A stretch of DNA of 64,000 nt from Brachionus plicatilis (GCA_010279815.1 QEOQ01000235.1:221092-285091); one strand, 5' to 3'; counted from the first letter of the stretch, positions 1-10,660 are shown. Numbers and translations: made by a program. Notes: generated by a model from the letters alone, not told the origin.

Positions 1-829
1 TTTGATTTGAAATTTACAATTGATCATGAACTTCAATTTGCCTTTTAAATTTCAAATACAAATTGAAAAAAAAATTTTCTCAATTTTTTAAAAAAATGAC
101 AAAAAATAACGAATCAATAAGATTTAAATAGATAATTGATTTGATTTACTAAAAAAAAGAAAATAAAAATAATAATTTAGGTTAAAAAGGTGTAAAGTAT
201 GTTGCACTGTGTTTAAGTATTTTTTATTAAATTTAATTCTAATAAATAAAAAATGAAGAATTTTTGTTCAATTTGTATTTGAAATTCACAAAGCCTCTTT
301 ATTTTTTATCAAAAATTATTTTTTATTTATAATTTTTTTTAATTTTTGTATTTGAAGTTTTGAATATCGGCTCTAAAACCGGAGATCAGAACCGGTCCTA
401 GAAAAATACACTTGACTTGACTGTAAAATTTTGACTTATATATTTGAAGTTTAGAATGATTTTACTCTAAGATAGAAAGTTTAATACTGTTATTTTTCAA
501 ACAGATAAAATTTATTTAGATTTTATGATGATCTTCAATATTAATGCTTGATTATATTTCAATTTTTTTTTAAAAAACCCTGTTAATTTCAAAAAAGTCA
601 CATCAAATTACTTATTTTTTTTTAAATTAAAAAAATTTTCTATGACTTTTGCTCAAGTCTGATGAAAAGGATTCTTTTTGAATTGACCAAATACCTTTAA
701 AATTGATCATAAATAGTGATTTATTTTTGTTAATGATACTGCTGCTTCTTTTACTAATACTTTAAAAAAAAAGTGATATAAATACTTTGCTAAATCGTCA
801 AAAATTTTAATTATTTTTTATTTATTTAG
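1..829. other. intronic or upstream AT-rich DNA with a short interspersed repeat
   Basis: No coding exon is recognisable before the splice acceptor at 828-829. The stretch at about 183-295 is a copy of a short interspersed repeat (here family B): a GGTG(C)AA..GTATGTTGCA start and a core reading TTCAATTTGTATTTGAAAT. Related copies lie at about 42.1-43.1, 49.86-49.99 and 54.88-55.01 kb. The core also appears in reverse near 40-70, so the first 300 bp may be one element with inverted ends. The first exons of the downstream hydrolase gene should lie left of the window, because the family has roughly 80 or more residues before the first exon seen here. Confidence 0.5.
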
Positions 830-3800
830 AGAATATTGTCGACAAACCAGTATGGTGGCATTGGATGATGGTTTCAGTTCCAAATAAAATACTTAGACCA
901 AATGCTAGTTTTATTTACATTGGTGGTGATGATAACACTCAAGAGTATGTAAACAAATAACTAAATTGAAAAAAAATATAATAAAATACTTAATAGTTTT
1001 CCGGACCCGGACAATACTCAGATACGTTTGACATCAGTGTTCGCTGTTCAAACAGGAACAATAGCGACTCTTTTGCGAAATATTCCAAATCAACCTTTAG
1101 TTTTTAAAGATGATGCGGAGAAAAAGCATCGCAGAGAAGACGAAATTATTGGATGGACATGGCATAAGTTTTTACAAAATGCATCTAACCCATCAATTTT
1201 GGCGCATTTGCCAATGACCAAAGCAGTTATTAGAGCCATGGACACAATAGAAGATTTTGCTTTGAAAAATAGCTTAGCTAAAATCAAAAAATTTATGTTG
1301 GCTGGTGAATCAAAAAGAGGTTGGATCACATGGCTGTCAACTGCTGTGGATCCGAAACGAGTGTATTCAGCCGTTCCTGTTGTTCTAGACTTTTTGGACA
1401 TTAATAAAGTAATTTTTAAGATAATTATTGAGTTTTATTTTTATAGATATGATTGAATATTTCTCCAATTAATTCCTATTAATTTTTTTTACTCATATTT
1501 TATATTTCATGGGCGATTAAATAGATACTAAAAATATAAACATACAATTCAGAACTTACACAAGGATTTTTTATGTAATTTTACGTAAAATTACTTTTGT
1601 AAAAATTTGTTATTTTACGAAAATTTCAAATTATCTAATTACTAAATTTCTAATTGCATCATTAAAAATAAAGAAGTAATGTGCCGATTTGACAAGTGGA
1701 TTTCTGGTCATTTTACGTAAATTTACTTTGTTACAAAAAGTTAATTTACGTAAATTTACGTAAAAATTGGTAAAAATGAAAAGGCCAAAAAAAAGCTCAA
1801 TCTTTTGAATTTTTTATTATTTTCTAATAAATTTTGAAAAAGTAGTTTCTATTTATTTGTTTATATTTTTAAAAAAAGTTACTTTTTTTTAATTATTTTT
1901 TACTAATTTCTACGTATTTTAGGCAAAAAAAGGTAAAATATGACAAAAAAAACTAAATGAAGCGAAAATTTAATCTAATTTTTTTGTAACTCAATTAAAT
2001 GATGGTCTATAAAAAACAAGCCTGGTTAATAGTTTATTTAGTTACAACTTGACTTCCCTTCAACAATTATTCAAGTTTGAAAAATATTTACTTATTAATA
2101 ATAACGTAATTATCCGAATATAGTGACATGTCTCTAAATGAAATAATGGCATGTCAGTAAAAAATGAGCATTGATTTTTAAAAGAGTTCAATTTATATGA
2201 CATGTCTAAAAAAGGAATAAGTTTTTTTAAAAAATACATCCGGCTTTAATGAAATTCGGATTTAAAAAAATAATTAAATTTTCTTTTTTAATTGATTTTC
2301 ATAAAAGCTGAAACTATTTTTAATAATTTTAAAATTTGTTCACATTTAATTAAGGTGCATTTAAGGCAAAACTACGTCACTACTCTGGGATTCTAAATTT
2401 TTTTACATATTCGTGTTCCCCATGTATGATAACCCATGTTTGGTGGTTTTTTTATGTTTCTACCTATTTCAGGTAAAAAGTTATTTAACTTTGAAAAGGC
2501 GTTTTTTGATGCAAAGCAACATTAAAAACCCTTTTTTCTCCCAAAAATACTCCGATTTGTATATTTTTTTTTTCATTTTCCGATTTTAAATGCTTTAAAT
2601 TTTATTATTCTTGATTTAAAAATAAAAAATATTCTTAATTTACCTGTTTTTTTTTACTTTTATACCTTTTTTTTCACAAAAAAGAGAGCCGAGCTTCGTT
2701 GGCAGGTGAATATATCTAATATTGTATATCAGTAGATAGATCTACTCAATACGCACAAACTAATGAAGAGCTTTTTTTTATATGATCCCTACTGGTCAAG
2801 ATATTTGCCTTTTACTAGCAGCTGTTTTTGAGAAAAAATTCAAATTTTTAATTTTTCAGTCTTATATAGCTAAATTTTTGACTTATGTCATTAAAAATCA
2901 TTTTCTTTTAATCTTAATAACTAAATTAATTATAATGAGTAAGAGTCGACGATGATCTTGGTTCAATATTCACTACCTCCTGAATTTGCTCGGCTACAAG
3001 CCTTTGCTGGGGCAATTTTCTTAAATGCTGTTTTTGCCTTTTCATTTTCAATTTTAAATTCTAATTAATTATGATGTAAAAATTTAAATTCTAAATTTTA
3101 ATTTAAATTCTAATTAACTTTCAAAGTTAAATAACTTTTTACCTGAAATAGGTAGAAACATAAAAAAACCACCAAACATGGGTTATCATACATGGGGAAC
3201 ACGAATATGTAAAAAAATTTAGAATCCCAGAGTAGTGACGTAGTTTTGCCTTAAATGCACCTTACATGTCATTAAAGATGAGTTTTTTTTTTTTCAAAAA
3301 CAGTGCTCAATTTTGAATAACATGTCACTAAAATAGAGTTCTCTATTTTAAAGACACGTCAATGAATTCGGTTATTTACGTTACTTTGCATCTACTTATA
3401 AATTTTACAAAAATAATTTTTTAAGATAAACAAAAAAAGTTGTTTAAAATTTTTTAATTTTTTTATTGATCCAAATTCATTATGCCCAAATTTGGAGATA
3501 AAAAACTAATTCGGTGTAAAACAACAATCTAGAGATTCGGGTTTAAGAAAAGTAATGGGCACATCTAATTTCCACTTTTTCTTAAATTTTGGAAAAATAA
3601 ATAATATTTATCAAAATAATCTTTATATAGTTTAATTAATAAAAAGTGAAGGTGATTTTTCAAATTGGATGAATAAAAAAAATTGAAGAATTTTTTTTTT
3701 TTTAATTTTAAAAAATTTCGCTTTTCAAGAACCTTCATAGCCATTTCAAATGTCTTGGTGGATGGACTTTTGCTTTTTATCCTTATTACGTTCTTAACAT

Positions 3801-4515
3801 TACAAAATATGCAGATAGCAGAGAGCTTTTTGAATTTCAAAAAATAACTGATCCTATTAATTATTTGGACCGCTATAAAGACACAAATATTTTAGTAATG
3901 ACAACTAGTGGTGATGAATTTTTCCTTCCTGAGGACACCCATTCTTATTGGCAAAATTTAGTCGAGGCAACAGATGGAAAAGTTTTACTAAGACGACTAC
4001 CAAATGCTGAGCATCTGATGATAGCTCATGCAATAAGTGAATTTGAAAGTATAACAGCTTTTTTCTTTAGTACTTATGAAAGGATTTTTATACCAAAACT
4101 GAGATGGACATTACCAAATAATGCAACTCATGGAATAATACGAGCAACTGTGGATACCACAAACAGTCCAAAACCTTCTAGCTTCCAAGCATTTTATGCC
4201 AAAACTTTGGACAATAAACGAAGAGATTTTCGATTGGCATCAGCAGACCCCAAAGATCCGTCAAAACCAGTTCCTCATCCAGTTGTGTGGTTTTCGACTC
4301 AAAAAGAAGTTCTAGTATATGAAAAAAAAGATTCAATTACCTATGAAATTGCATTCCCGAAACCAACTGATGGATGGTTTGGTTTCTTTTTGGAATTTAG
4401 TTTTAGAAATTTGGATAATTCTGTTAACATCGTCACAACCGAAACTAATGTAATACCTGAATTTTTTCCATTTGAAGATTGCTTTAGTAATGAGTGTTTT
4501 GGAAGTTTAGTTTGA
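830..4515 (+). CDS. PhoPQ-activated pathogenicity-related (PqaA/AprA-like) protein, 3' exons
   Basis: Three exons join in frame: 830-944, 997-1408 and 3730-4515 (stop TGA), all with GT-AG borders, giving about 437 residues. The 5' end is outside the window. The family is a secreted or lysosomal-type alpha/beta-hydrolase fold, known as PqaA in bacteria and AprA in Dictyostelium, where it represses proliferation; its substrate is unknown. Visible marks are an early PVWWHW segment, the nucleophile elbow GESKRGW in exon 2 (around codon 1320), GDEFFLPEDTHSYW in exon 3 (candidate catalytic Asp) and PNAEH (candidate His), so the triad looks intact. The C-terminal part is a beta-rich domain ending FSNECFGSLV. 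The 52 bp first intron contrasts with the 2.3 kb second intron, which carries a transposon. The family assignment is firm; the role in this animal is inferred. Confidence 0.88.
1560..1770. repeat. TTACGTAA-rich palindromic repeat
   Basis: Within the long intron of the hydrolase gene, several copies of TTTACGTAAAATTAC and TTTACGTAAATTTACG-type words occur in both orientations. The same motif array forms the subterminal parts of the Tc1-like elements at 25.8-27.6 kb and 28.7-31.7 kb. This copy is probably a decayed end of such an element; no clear CAGT terminus was found. Confidence 0.45.
2353..3262. mobile_element. DNA transposon or MITE with 145 bp perfect inverted repeats, TA target duplication
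   Basis: Positions 2353-2497 and 3118-3262 read as perfect reverse complements, beginning AGGTGCATTTAAGGCAAAAC on each strand. Both ends are flanked by TA (2351-2352 and 3263-3264), consistent with a TA target-site duplication. The identical arms suggest a recent insertion into the intron of the hydrolase gene. The 620 bp interior has no full transposase, only a 39-codon minus-strand reading frame, so this looks like a deletion derivative mobilised in trans. TA duplications fit Tc1/mariner or a related superfamily; the superfamily is not settled. Confidence 0.85.
2926..3045 (-). pseudogene. short ORF inside the TIR element, possible transposase N-terminal remnant
   Basis: An ATG-initiated frame of 39 codons on the minus strand starts MKRQKQHLRKLPQQR and continues with an amphipathic Gln/Glu/Val-rich stretch. 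Basic, helix-prone composition is common at the start of DNA-binding transposases. It stops before any catalytic motif. It could equally be chance. It is reported because it is the only ATG frame with protein-like composition in the element. Confidence 0.3.
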
Positions 4516-4521
4516 GTTTTC

Positions 4522-4527
4522 AATAAA
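4522..4527 (+). promoter_or_regulatory. poly(A) signal of the PqaA/AprA-like gene
   Basis: A canonical AATAAA begins seven bases after the TGA stop codon. This implies a very short 3' UTR, in keeping with the compact gene ends here. The assignment rests on motif and position only. Confidence 0.5.
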
Positions 4528-4891
4528 TTGTAATCAAAAATTTTTACTCTAAATATTTATTATCTTTACAAGAAATGATAAATTTATCAAGACTACTATT
4601 TCAATGGTCAGTATTATATGATAGGCAGTATTTTATTTATAAAAAGGAAGTAATTAAAAAAAGCGGTGATATACTTTAAAAAAAAATACATTTTTGCAAG
4701 TTATTATCTAATAAAAGCAGTATAACTCACAAATTTACCAATTATTCAAGTTTTGGTAAATTACCATTATTTACGTTCCTAATATATAGAAATATTCACT
4801 TTGCTTTTGTTCATAAATTGAATAGTATTTTTCAGATTTATTTTACTGGTTTAAACAAATTTACTTAAATTTTACAGACTAATATAATTTC

Positions 4892-5029
4892 CAGACTTTT
4901 TTTTAAGTCACAAGTCTAAAGTCAAGTCAAGTCAATGATTTAATATTGATAAAAATTTTGGTGCAAGTCATGACTTTAACTTAAATCTTTTTGACTTAGA
5001 CTTAAAACCTTGATATATAAACAAGTCTG
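4892..5029. mobile_element. hAT-type MITE, 138 bp, with 8 bp target duplication
   Basis: The element starts CAGACTTTTTTTTAAGTCAC and ends with the imperfect inverse, ...AAACAAGTCTG. Both sides carry the identical octamer ATAATTTC (4884-4891 and 5030-5037). CAG...CTG termini and an 8 bp duplication are hallmarks of the hAT superfamily. It contains no coding sequence. Related AAGTC-rich sequences occur at about 35.4, 37.1, 37.9, 38.9, 44.7, 47.2, 55.5 and 59.0 kb. Confidence 0.85.
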
Positions 5030-5048
5030 ATAATTTCATGTAATATAA

Positions 5049-5110
5049 TTTCAAGGTTAATCAACAGGCTAGTGCCCATACTGATTAATACTTTATTTAT
5101 TAGATGAATG
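5049..5110 (-). repeat. 5'-truncated LINE 3' end (family A)
   Basis: The segment GGTTAATCAACAGGCTAGTG followed by GATTAATACTTTATTTATT matches the 3' terminus of the minus-strand LINE at 53.46-54.68 kb and the copies at 44.84 and 55.09 kb. Only about 60 bp is recognisable here, so this is a strongly 5'-truncated retrocopy. Confidence 0.6.
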
Positions 5111-6060
5111 CATAGATTATTTAAAAAAAAATAAAATATCAGCTTAGGAACATTCAAATAAAGTCAATTATTCTTTATCATTTAATCCATCATTAAATAT
5201 TATTTACTCATGAATTGTTATTTTAATTAAATTAATATGTGCAATGAAAGTATTTGCGATGAAACAATTTTTCTATGAAACGTTACACGCTATGATAAGA
5301 TCCAGCCCCATCATAATACCACAAATATTTGCAAGAAAATTCATGAATTTAAAAAAAAATTTCGTTTATTTTCCGAAAATATTTTGAAGATGGACAAAAT
5401 TTTCGAAAAAAATTCTAAAAATTCTTAGTCGAAAATTTTCCAACCGTAATTTACGTTATTTTCAAAATTTTAATTAAAAAAATATCAAAAAATAAAAATA
5501 TAACTATTTCATTAATTGTATTTAAAAAAAAAATTTAAAAATCTAAAAAAAAGTCTTTTTAATTATTTAGAAGATTCCGAGCATGTTGATTATGATGATT
5601 GAGAATGTGTTTGAGCTTTTTCCATTTTGGTCAGCTATTTTTGACCAATCTTTATCTTTAAGCTAAAATTAAATTCATAAAAATTATGTGTTAATTGGCG
5701 TATTGTTTCGATTTCACTTTTTAATTTCTTTATTATTAGTTCTTTTTTTTTATTCATAAGATGAAAATGATATGTAAGAGCAACTGGTAAAACAAGATTC
5801 ACAATCATAAACAGAATTTTTTATTTATCCAATTTTATTATTTGTTTTTATACAATAATCTAAACGCTTTTTTATATAACAATAAAGCTTACTGAACTTG
5901 CTTTCTTATAATCTGCCTTAAATAATCAGACCAAAATCTTTAGAATTCTCTAAAAACTTCATCTTATAATTTTTTCCATATAAAATATTTTTTGAAACAT
6001 ATATTTCTGATAGTAAATGAAAAACACTCTATTAGTTAATAAAGTTACTGATTAATTCGT
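5111..6060. other. AT-rich spacer, no feature recognised
   Basis: No reading frame with protein character, no clear inverted repeat and no RNA gene is visible in this 950 bp stretch. Confidence 0.5.
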
Positions 6061-6103
6061 TATTTAGTCCATTCTATTCTTACTTAGTTCTTTGTTTAAA
6101 TTT

Positions 6104-6346
6104 TCAAATTAAAAGTACTACTCTTTGCTTACGATCAGATAGAAAAGCTTTTAACCAACATAATGCTTTTCCATCCGGATCTAGTCGACAGCCTTTTTTG
6201 TAGAGGAGGCTAACATTCGCCTCTCGCCAAGAACTTGGAAACTCACCTTTACTTAGCGACAAGTTGAACAGAATGGTCAATTGGGCTGTGAACGCATCTG
6301 TGCATTCTCTAAGTACGAACGAAGAAACTCCATCGCCACTAAGCAA
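6104..6346 (-). pseudogene. LINE reverse transcriptase fragment with internal deletion
   Basis: The minus-strand frame begins with a GDGVSSFVLRECTDAF segment and continues FPSSWREANVSLLYKKG, which is the start of the non-LTR reverse transcriptase palm and finger region (SPGPDG...P..W..A.V.P..K.G). It then jumps to ALCWLKAFLSDRKQRVV, which normally lies about 90 residues further on. The part in between, including the first catalytic Asp region, is missing without loss of frame. It is a dead fragment sitting at the 3' side of the gypsy remnant. Confidence 0.75.
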
Positions 6347-6499
6347 CTAAGTGAGGAATATAAATATAAAATAAAAGCGAAGAATTTGTAAAAAAATATG
6401 TGTTCTAAATAAAAAATTTTTTTTCACGAACGTGATAAAGAGAGCATACTTTTTTTCTAACACAATTTTTTTTTTTTAAACTGGCATAATTAATTTATA

Positions 6500-8045
6500 C
6501 TGCAAACGATTTGTTGGTTTTCGAGATCTTTTAGGGGGTACCGTATTTCCAGGCTCTACCCTGTTGATCCCTTTTTTAGCCAATTCCACTTGTTTCCGTT
6601 ACTAGTAATTAGGTTCAAAAACAGAGCTAGCCGTAATCTCCGATCCGTGACAAACCTCTAACTGTCTTTTGTCTTCGTTCCGATTTAGGAAGTTTGGATC
6701 CATCTAGTAACTTTCATAGTCTTTTTTAGCAGTACTGCCCTGTTCAGCGTGTATTTCTTAAACTGGGCATTACGTTTCTGGAAACCATTCGACTTATTCA
6801 TCACCTTGATTGGTCTTGAGATGTAACTAGGGGGTTTGAAACACTTTTTTAATCTTTAAGCGTGGATCAATTGTTTCTTCTTGGTAGCGTCGGATTGGAT
6901 CAGGTAATAATTCTCATTTAGGACTGCATCAGTATTGAAAGTCCCTTTCCATTTAATGGAGCAGTTTTCTTGACATACCTTTTTTATTTGCTTGTTTCAG
7001 ATTTGACTCGGTCACCGATGGCGTAGCCATATGGCTTCACATTTCGATCTGGCATGAGTTTAACCCTAAAGTCAGAATTTCAGCCAACGGTCTTATTACA
7101 TCTAAGCAGATCAGCCCTGACCTTGCTTGCATATGAAAGTCCATCTAAATCAAGGTCAGGGGCAGGGAACAGTAGATCCACGGGGAGCTTCAGTTTTCGA
7201 CTGGAGATGAGATGACTTCGAACGGGGTTAAGCCAGTCATATGGTCCACAGTGGTTTTATATGCGAACGCCAACTTAGGTAGGGATTGGTCCCATTGCCT
7301 TTGTGAATCGGCCACATAACACGCCAACATTTGTTCTAAAGCGCGATTGAATCTTTCGGTTTTTCCGTCGCATTGAGGATGGTACCCAGATGTCTGGAGT
7401 CTTTTTATATCTAATAATTCATCATTAGTTGATTCATCAGTTCGGATTGAAAATTGGTTCCTCGGTCCGACAGCGCAGCTTCTGGAACACCATGTCCAAT
7501 TATATATTGTATTAAAAAATCAGCCACTTCAACAGCTTTTTGTGACTTAAGTGGACATCTCGGCAAATTTTGAGAAAATGGAAGACAATTACCAGAATGT
7601 AAAGAAAATAACTATCCCATGTTGTCCCTTGTTATTAAACGGAACAGTCTGCTGGACCGAATCTGAACTAAAAGCTGATAATTGATAAAATTGATAATTT
7701 AGACCATACTCGTTTTTGTCATAACACCGATAAACGTTGTTAACGAATATCCTTAAAAGCCTAAATTTGCACCAATAGATAAATAGCTCCGAATTTGTTT
7801 TGTAACATTTATCCGTTCTCGCCCCCTTCATTATCCAACTGTGCAGCTCTGCTATAGCATAACTCTCGATCTGATCTTCATTGAATTCGGTTTTTTGAAA
7901 CTCCAGATTTTTAATTATCACTCCAGGGTCAAGTAGTACTCTCTTGTTTTACGTCGTTTTCTTCTTCCAACATACATCTGGAAAGCACATCCGCATTACC
8001 GTTCTCATGGCCTTTGCGATGCTCTGAGGTAATGACGACGGTTCT
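6500..8045 (-). pseudogene. Ty3/gypsy pol remnant: RNase H end, integrase, C-terminal tail
   Basis: Read on the minus strand, the sequence first gives the RNase H end HENGNADVLSRCM (about 8000), the usual last motif before integrase. A spacer around 7.6-7.9 kb follows, then integrase core segments: KSQKAVEVADFLIQYIIGHG, ALSDRGTNFQSELMN, ALEQMLACYVADSQRQWDQ and DHMTGLTPFEV. It ends near 6.5 kb with a basic tail containing PPKRSRKPTNRLQYK. The pieces are spread over different frames with stops, so the gene is dead. Protease and reverse transcriptase are absent; gag of what may be the same element is 5 kb to the right at 13.0-13.3 kb. No LTR pair was identified. Confidence 0.8.
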
Positions 8046-8144
8046 TTAATCTGACGTTCTACATTTAATACATTCAGATTGCTAAATCTATCTAACAAAA
8101 ATCTAATCTATTAGGTATTTCATATATGTAATTCATTTTAATCA

Positions 8145-8575
8145 TTGAATTCATTTTGTTCATTTTGTTCAGTTTATTCATTTTGTTCAGTTTATTCATT
8201 TTGTTCAGTTTTTTCATTTTGTTCAGTTTATTCATTTTGTTCAGTCTATTCATTTTGTCCAGTTTATTCATTTTGTTCATTTTGTTCATTTTATTCATTT
8301 TGTTCAGTTTATTCATTTTGTTCAGTTAATTCATTTTGTTCAGTTAATTCATTTTGTTCAGTGAATTCATTGTGTTCAGTTTATTCATTTTGTTCATTTT
8401 GTTCAGTTTATTCATTTGGTTCAGTTTACAAATTTTGTTCATTTTATTCATTTTGTTCATTTTGTTCATTTTGTTCAGTTTATTCATTTTGTTCAGTTTT
8501 TTCATTTTGTTCAGTTTTTTCATTTTGTTCAGTTTATTCATTTTGTTCAGTTTATTCATTTTGTTCATTTTGCCT
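8145..8575. repeat. 18 bp minisatellite, about 24 units
   Basis: Tandem units of TTCATTTTGTTCAGTTTA, built from 9 bp half-units, run for about 430 bp with scattered point changes. Because the unit is a multiple of three, long open frames exist on both strands: (MNKLNK)n on the minus strand, (FCSVYS)n and others on the plus strand. These are consequences of the periodicity rather than evidence of a gene. The array starts about 100 bp beyond the RNase H end of the gypsy pol remnant. A short degenerate stretch of related units recurs at 12.93-12.99 kb. Confidence 0.93.
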
Positions 8576-8744
8576 TTTCTGTTTTTAAGGGTATTATAAA
8601 GAAAAATTTACTTTTATTTTTTTTATTTATTTATAATTTCTTTTTTTTTTTTAATATTTAACAAGCAATTAATAAAAAAATTTATTATTTTATTTTTTAT
8701 TTATTTACAATTTTTCTTTCTTATAAATATTCAACATACAATAA

Positions 8745-10340
8745 ATAAAAAAATGAAAATGTTCCAAATTTATGTGTTTTAATTTGAATTTAAAACCACT
8801 TAACCAAAAATTTATTTCCTCACATACAACAGTATTTAAATCATCCAGCTCTCTTTATTTGTCGGGATTCATGTTTTTTTTACACCATCGATCTTTGTGA
8901 TTTATAAAATGAAATCTGTCAATAGCTTTTTTCAAATTTTTAAAAACTTTTGATCGAGTACTCTTTTCCCACAATTTTCTTGAGTCAATCATTTTTTTCA
9001 AATGACATCCATCATCATATATTAAAAATTTTGGATTAAATAAAATATTATAATCTGTGAACAGCTTTCTGAGCCAAAAAGTTCCCTATATCCATTCACA
9101 ATTACACAATTTAATACTGAGATGGCGATTCCTCTTGTACGTGTTTTATACTCACATAAAGCTCTTGATTTTAGGGTCTCACATGTTAAATCACTAATTT
9201 CAGTGTTAGAATTTTTTAAGCAAAAAAACTCTTCAATTTTTTGCTCTCCAATTTTATTTCTTTCCAGCAATAAAAATTTTCCATTTTCAACTTCAGTTAA
9301 AAATAGGTAATTTTCATCTTGTGTTAAAAAACAATCATGTATTTTTTTTATTTCGGTAAAAGATGAGGATCCTGGTTTTATTTGGTTAACATTATATGAT
9401 ATCATTTCATCACTTATCTTGAAATAAACTTTATTAGTTAAGTTTAGATGCTCATTACTAAAATAACTTCCCCTTTCAGGTGTTTTTATGCATCCAGTCA
9501 AAATTGGATCTAATTCTTGAGATTTCATTGAATTCCAGAAAACATACATTTTAGTCTATTACATTTAAAATTTCCATCTATATTTATCAATTTTGAACAA
9601 ATTTCTTGTTTTTTTTGGTCATCGTGATGGTGATTTTTCCATTTATTAACAAAATTCTGAAAAAAGAATTTCCTATAATATAATAATGATTCACTTAAGT
9701 TTTGGATATCTGGTGATTCAAATTTTTCTAAATTAAGTTTCATGTCATTTTTTAGAAACTGAAGAAACACATGGTAAAACCAGCTCTCTGTGATCAATGT
9801 TCTACTAGCTTATTTCTTTCCATATTAGAATTAGAGTATAAATAGTTAAATGCTTTACTAAAACTTAATAACTTAAATAGAATTCAGTACAACAAAATGC
9901 ACAAAATTTAGATAAAATGGAACATGATGATAATTTTTTACCAATGCTAAAAAAAACAGCTTTTTTAAATTTAAAATTAGATTTTAACAAAGGATTCGAA
10001 CAAATCAAACATTTTAATATATCTGATTGAACCAGATTTGAATCAAAATTATTTTGTAATGAAAAGAAATCTATTTTTTCCTCAAACTTTTTGAAATTTA
10101 GAAAAAAATCAATTGGATAAATTGAATTATAAAGTCCGATTTTGTTTAGAAAGTTGGAAAATTCTGATTTAGTTATATTAAAATTCAAAACATGAGAAAA
10201 TATTCTAGAAATTTTTTCAAAGTCTGTCTCAGCATAATGTGGATATCTTCCAATTATAAAGAGCCCTTATACTAATTGCTCAATATTTTGAAAAGGTTTT
10301 AAATAGTCCTGCCAGAAATGATTTCTTTCCATGCTATTTT
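8745..10340 (-). pseudogene. KDZ-like (Kyakuja-Dileera-Zisupton) transposase relic
   Basis: Minus-strand pieces follow one another in several frames. Near 10.32 kb is a start MERNHFWQDYLK. At about 9.88-10.02 kb is a cysteine cluster, CLICSNPL...CSILSKFCAFCCTEFYLSY. At 9.6-9.8 kb is ITESWFYHVFLQFLKND, and near 9.48 kb GCIKTPERGSYF. At 9.07-9.2 kb is TRGIAIS...GYRELFGSESCSQ. At 8.85-9.03 kb is the catalytic-type block YDDGCHLKK...DRFHFINHKDRWC, then ELDDLNTVVCEEINFWLSG. This order resembles KDZ transposases with their Cys cluster. An in-frame stop near 10.27 kb, a frame change near 9.55 kb and a stop after NMNPDK make it non-functional. The family call is from motif memory; a profile search would settle it. 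Confidence 0.62.
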
Positions 10341-10660
10341 TAGTCTGCAATTAAGAATAAAAAATGAATTTATTTGTTAAAATATTTTATTTATTTAAAT
10401 ACAGAGAAAGATATCTACAAAACAGATTTATTTTTAATTTTAAATTAAGAAGAATGTTTCATAACATGAGCTAATAAAGCGACAATTGGCAATTAAATTT
10501 AAAACATGATCTCTATCAGTTTGAAAACCAAATTAAATTTGTAAAAGAATGTTTTTTTTTTATAAATCTTTGCTTGAAATTGATTGAAATTGACTCGAAT
10601 TTTTATTGCTGAATAAAAAAAGCTTATTTGTTCTTAGATAAAAAAAGTTTAATTTAATTT
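10341..10660. other. AT-rich spacer between the KDZ and DUF3987-like units
   Basis: No coding potential or repeat structure is seen in these 320 bp. Both neighbouring genes are transcribed leftward, so this holds the 3' flank of the DUF3987-like gene and the 5' flank of the transposase relic. Confidence 0.45.

Noticed and set aside
830..4515. Bacterial contamination as the source of the PqaA-like gene
   Set aside because: The gene has spliceosomal introns with correct borders and phases, and an intronic transposon of animal type; it is part of the host chromosome.
8145..8575. CRISPR array
   Set aside because: Units are directly adjacent with no unique spacers, in eukaryotic DNA; it is a minisatellite.
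8092..8661. Five long open frames on both strands, apparently encoding FCSVYS or MNKLNK repeats
   Set aside because: They are produced by the 18 bp minisatellite period; no start context, no unique sequence, no family.
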